From Marinilabilia rubra (lineage in GTDB: Bacteria > Bacteroidota > Bacteroidia > Bacteroidales > Marinilabiliaceae), in assembly GCF_003121985.1 (NCBI RefSeq), contig NZ_QEWP01000003.1:372001-436000 (forward strand): a DNA stretch of 64,000 bases. Reading direction: 5' to 3'. The notes below the pieces were generated by a model. The model ran no database searches. It worked only from the letters and a program-made list of their open reading frames with translations, and was not told where the DNA came from. Shown piece by piece: positions 63,955 to 64,000 of this stretch; position 1 is the stretch's first letter; every line of letters starts with the position of its first letter. The position numbers and the translations under genes were made by a program.

Positions 63955-64000
63955 ATGTTTAACGCATTCCAGGAAATATTCTCGACCCTCAAACAGAATA
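63955..64000 (+). CDS. ABC transporter permease, partial (5' end)
   Basis: Only the first 15 residues (MFNAFQEIFSTLKQN) lie in the window. They match the usual start of Bacteroidota MacB-like permeases (QEIF-T-K-N). The rest continues beyond position 64000. Confidence 0.7.
   Translation, partial: MFNAFQEIFSTLKQN

Overview
This window looks like a chromosome segment of a Bacteroidota bacterium, probably Bacteroidales/Marinilabiliales. Several things point that way. Shine-Dalgarno signals are weak, and TAnnTTTG-type -7 boxes lie upstream of trpS, the helD-like gene and dusB. Secreted proteins and lipoproteins follow Bacteroidota patterns. The gene neighbours are typical of the group: a DUF177 protein with rpmF and fabH, and rbfA near a Lol-type FtsX permease. 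There is a fused CcsBA haem lyase, a DUF4268 protein, and many short intergenic palindromic repeats. Species assignment is inference; no rRNA or tRNA gene was seen.

Layout. 0-8 kb: a large secreted repeat protein (two blocks of five ~50-residue propeller-like repeats), then repeat-rich DNA with a few small genes of unknown function. 8-16 kb: a type I restriction-modification locus on the minus strand (hsdM, hsdS, hsdR). It is interrupted and flanked by unusual repeats: a 21-bp GC-rich minisatellite after hsdR, three 177-bp tandem repeats between hsdR and hsdS, a duplicated hsdM 3' end before hsdS, and a G-rich heptamer repeat upstream of hsdM. 16-20 kb: a repeat graveyard holding an SGNH lipoprotein, a WYL-regulator fragment and a truncated RAYT (REP-associated tyrosine transposase). 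20-28 kb: housekeeping genes (fabH, rpmF, DUF177, a histidine kinase, rsgA, a methyltransferase, a DksA/TraR-like protein, DUF4268, a porin). 28-40 kb: ccsBA, a TolB-like propeller protein, an AmmeMemoRadiSam radical SAM enzyme, a lamin-tail secreted protein, asd with a structured leader, and a broken grpB-like gene. 40-54 kb: a HelD-like ATPase, an orphan response regulator, tsaB, a phosphoesterase, a multi-PAS kinase, trpS, and a LytS/LytTR-like two-component pair. 54-64 kb: dusB, an FtsX permease, a methyltransferase, rbfA, a glycosyltransferase, two unknown genes, dgt, a YgjP-like metalloprotease, and the start of a MacB/LolD-type ABC exporter.

The genes are mostly core functions (translation, lipid synthesis, envelope, cytochrome c maturation, signalling) in short operons. 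The accessory signal lies in the restriction locus and in the repeats. At least five dispersed repeat families can be recognised. One is a 443-bp MITE-like element present twice at equal length, with terminal inverted repeats and target-site duplications. The strongest leads are this MITE, the remodelled hsdM/hsdS junction, the 21-bp and 177-bp tandem repeats around the restriction genes, the RAYT remnant with its palindrome, the structured asd leader, and the double five-repeat propeller protein.
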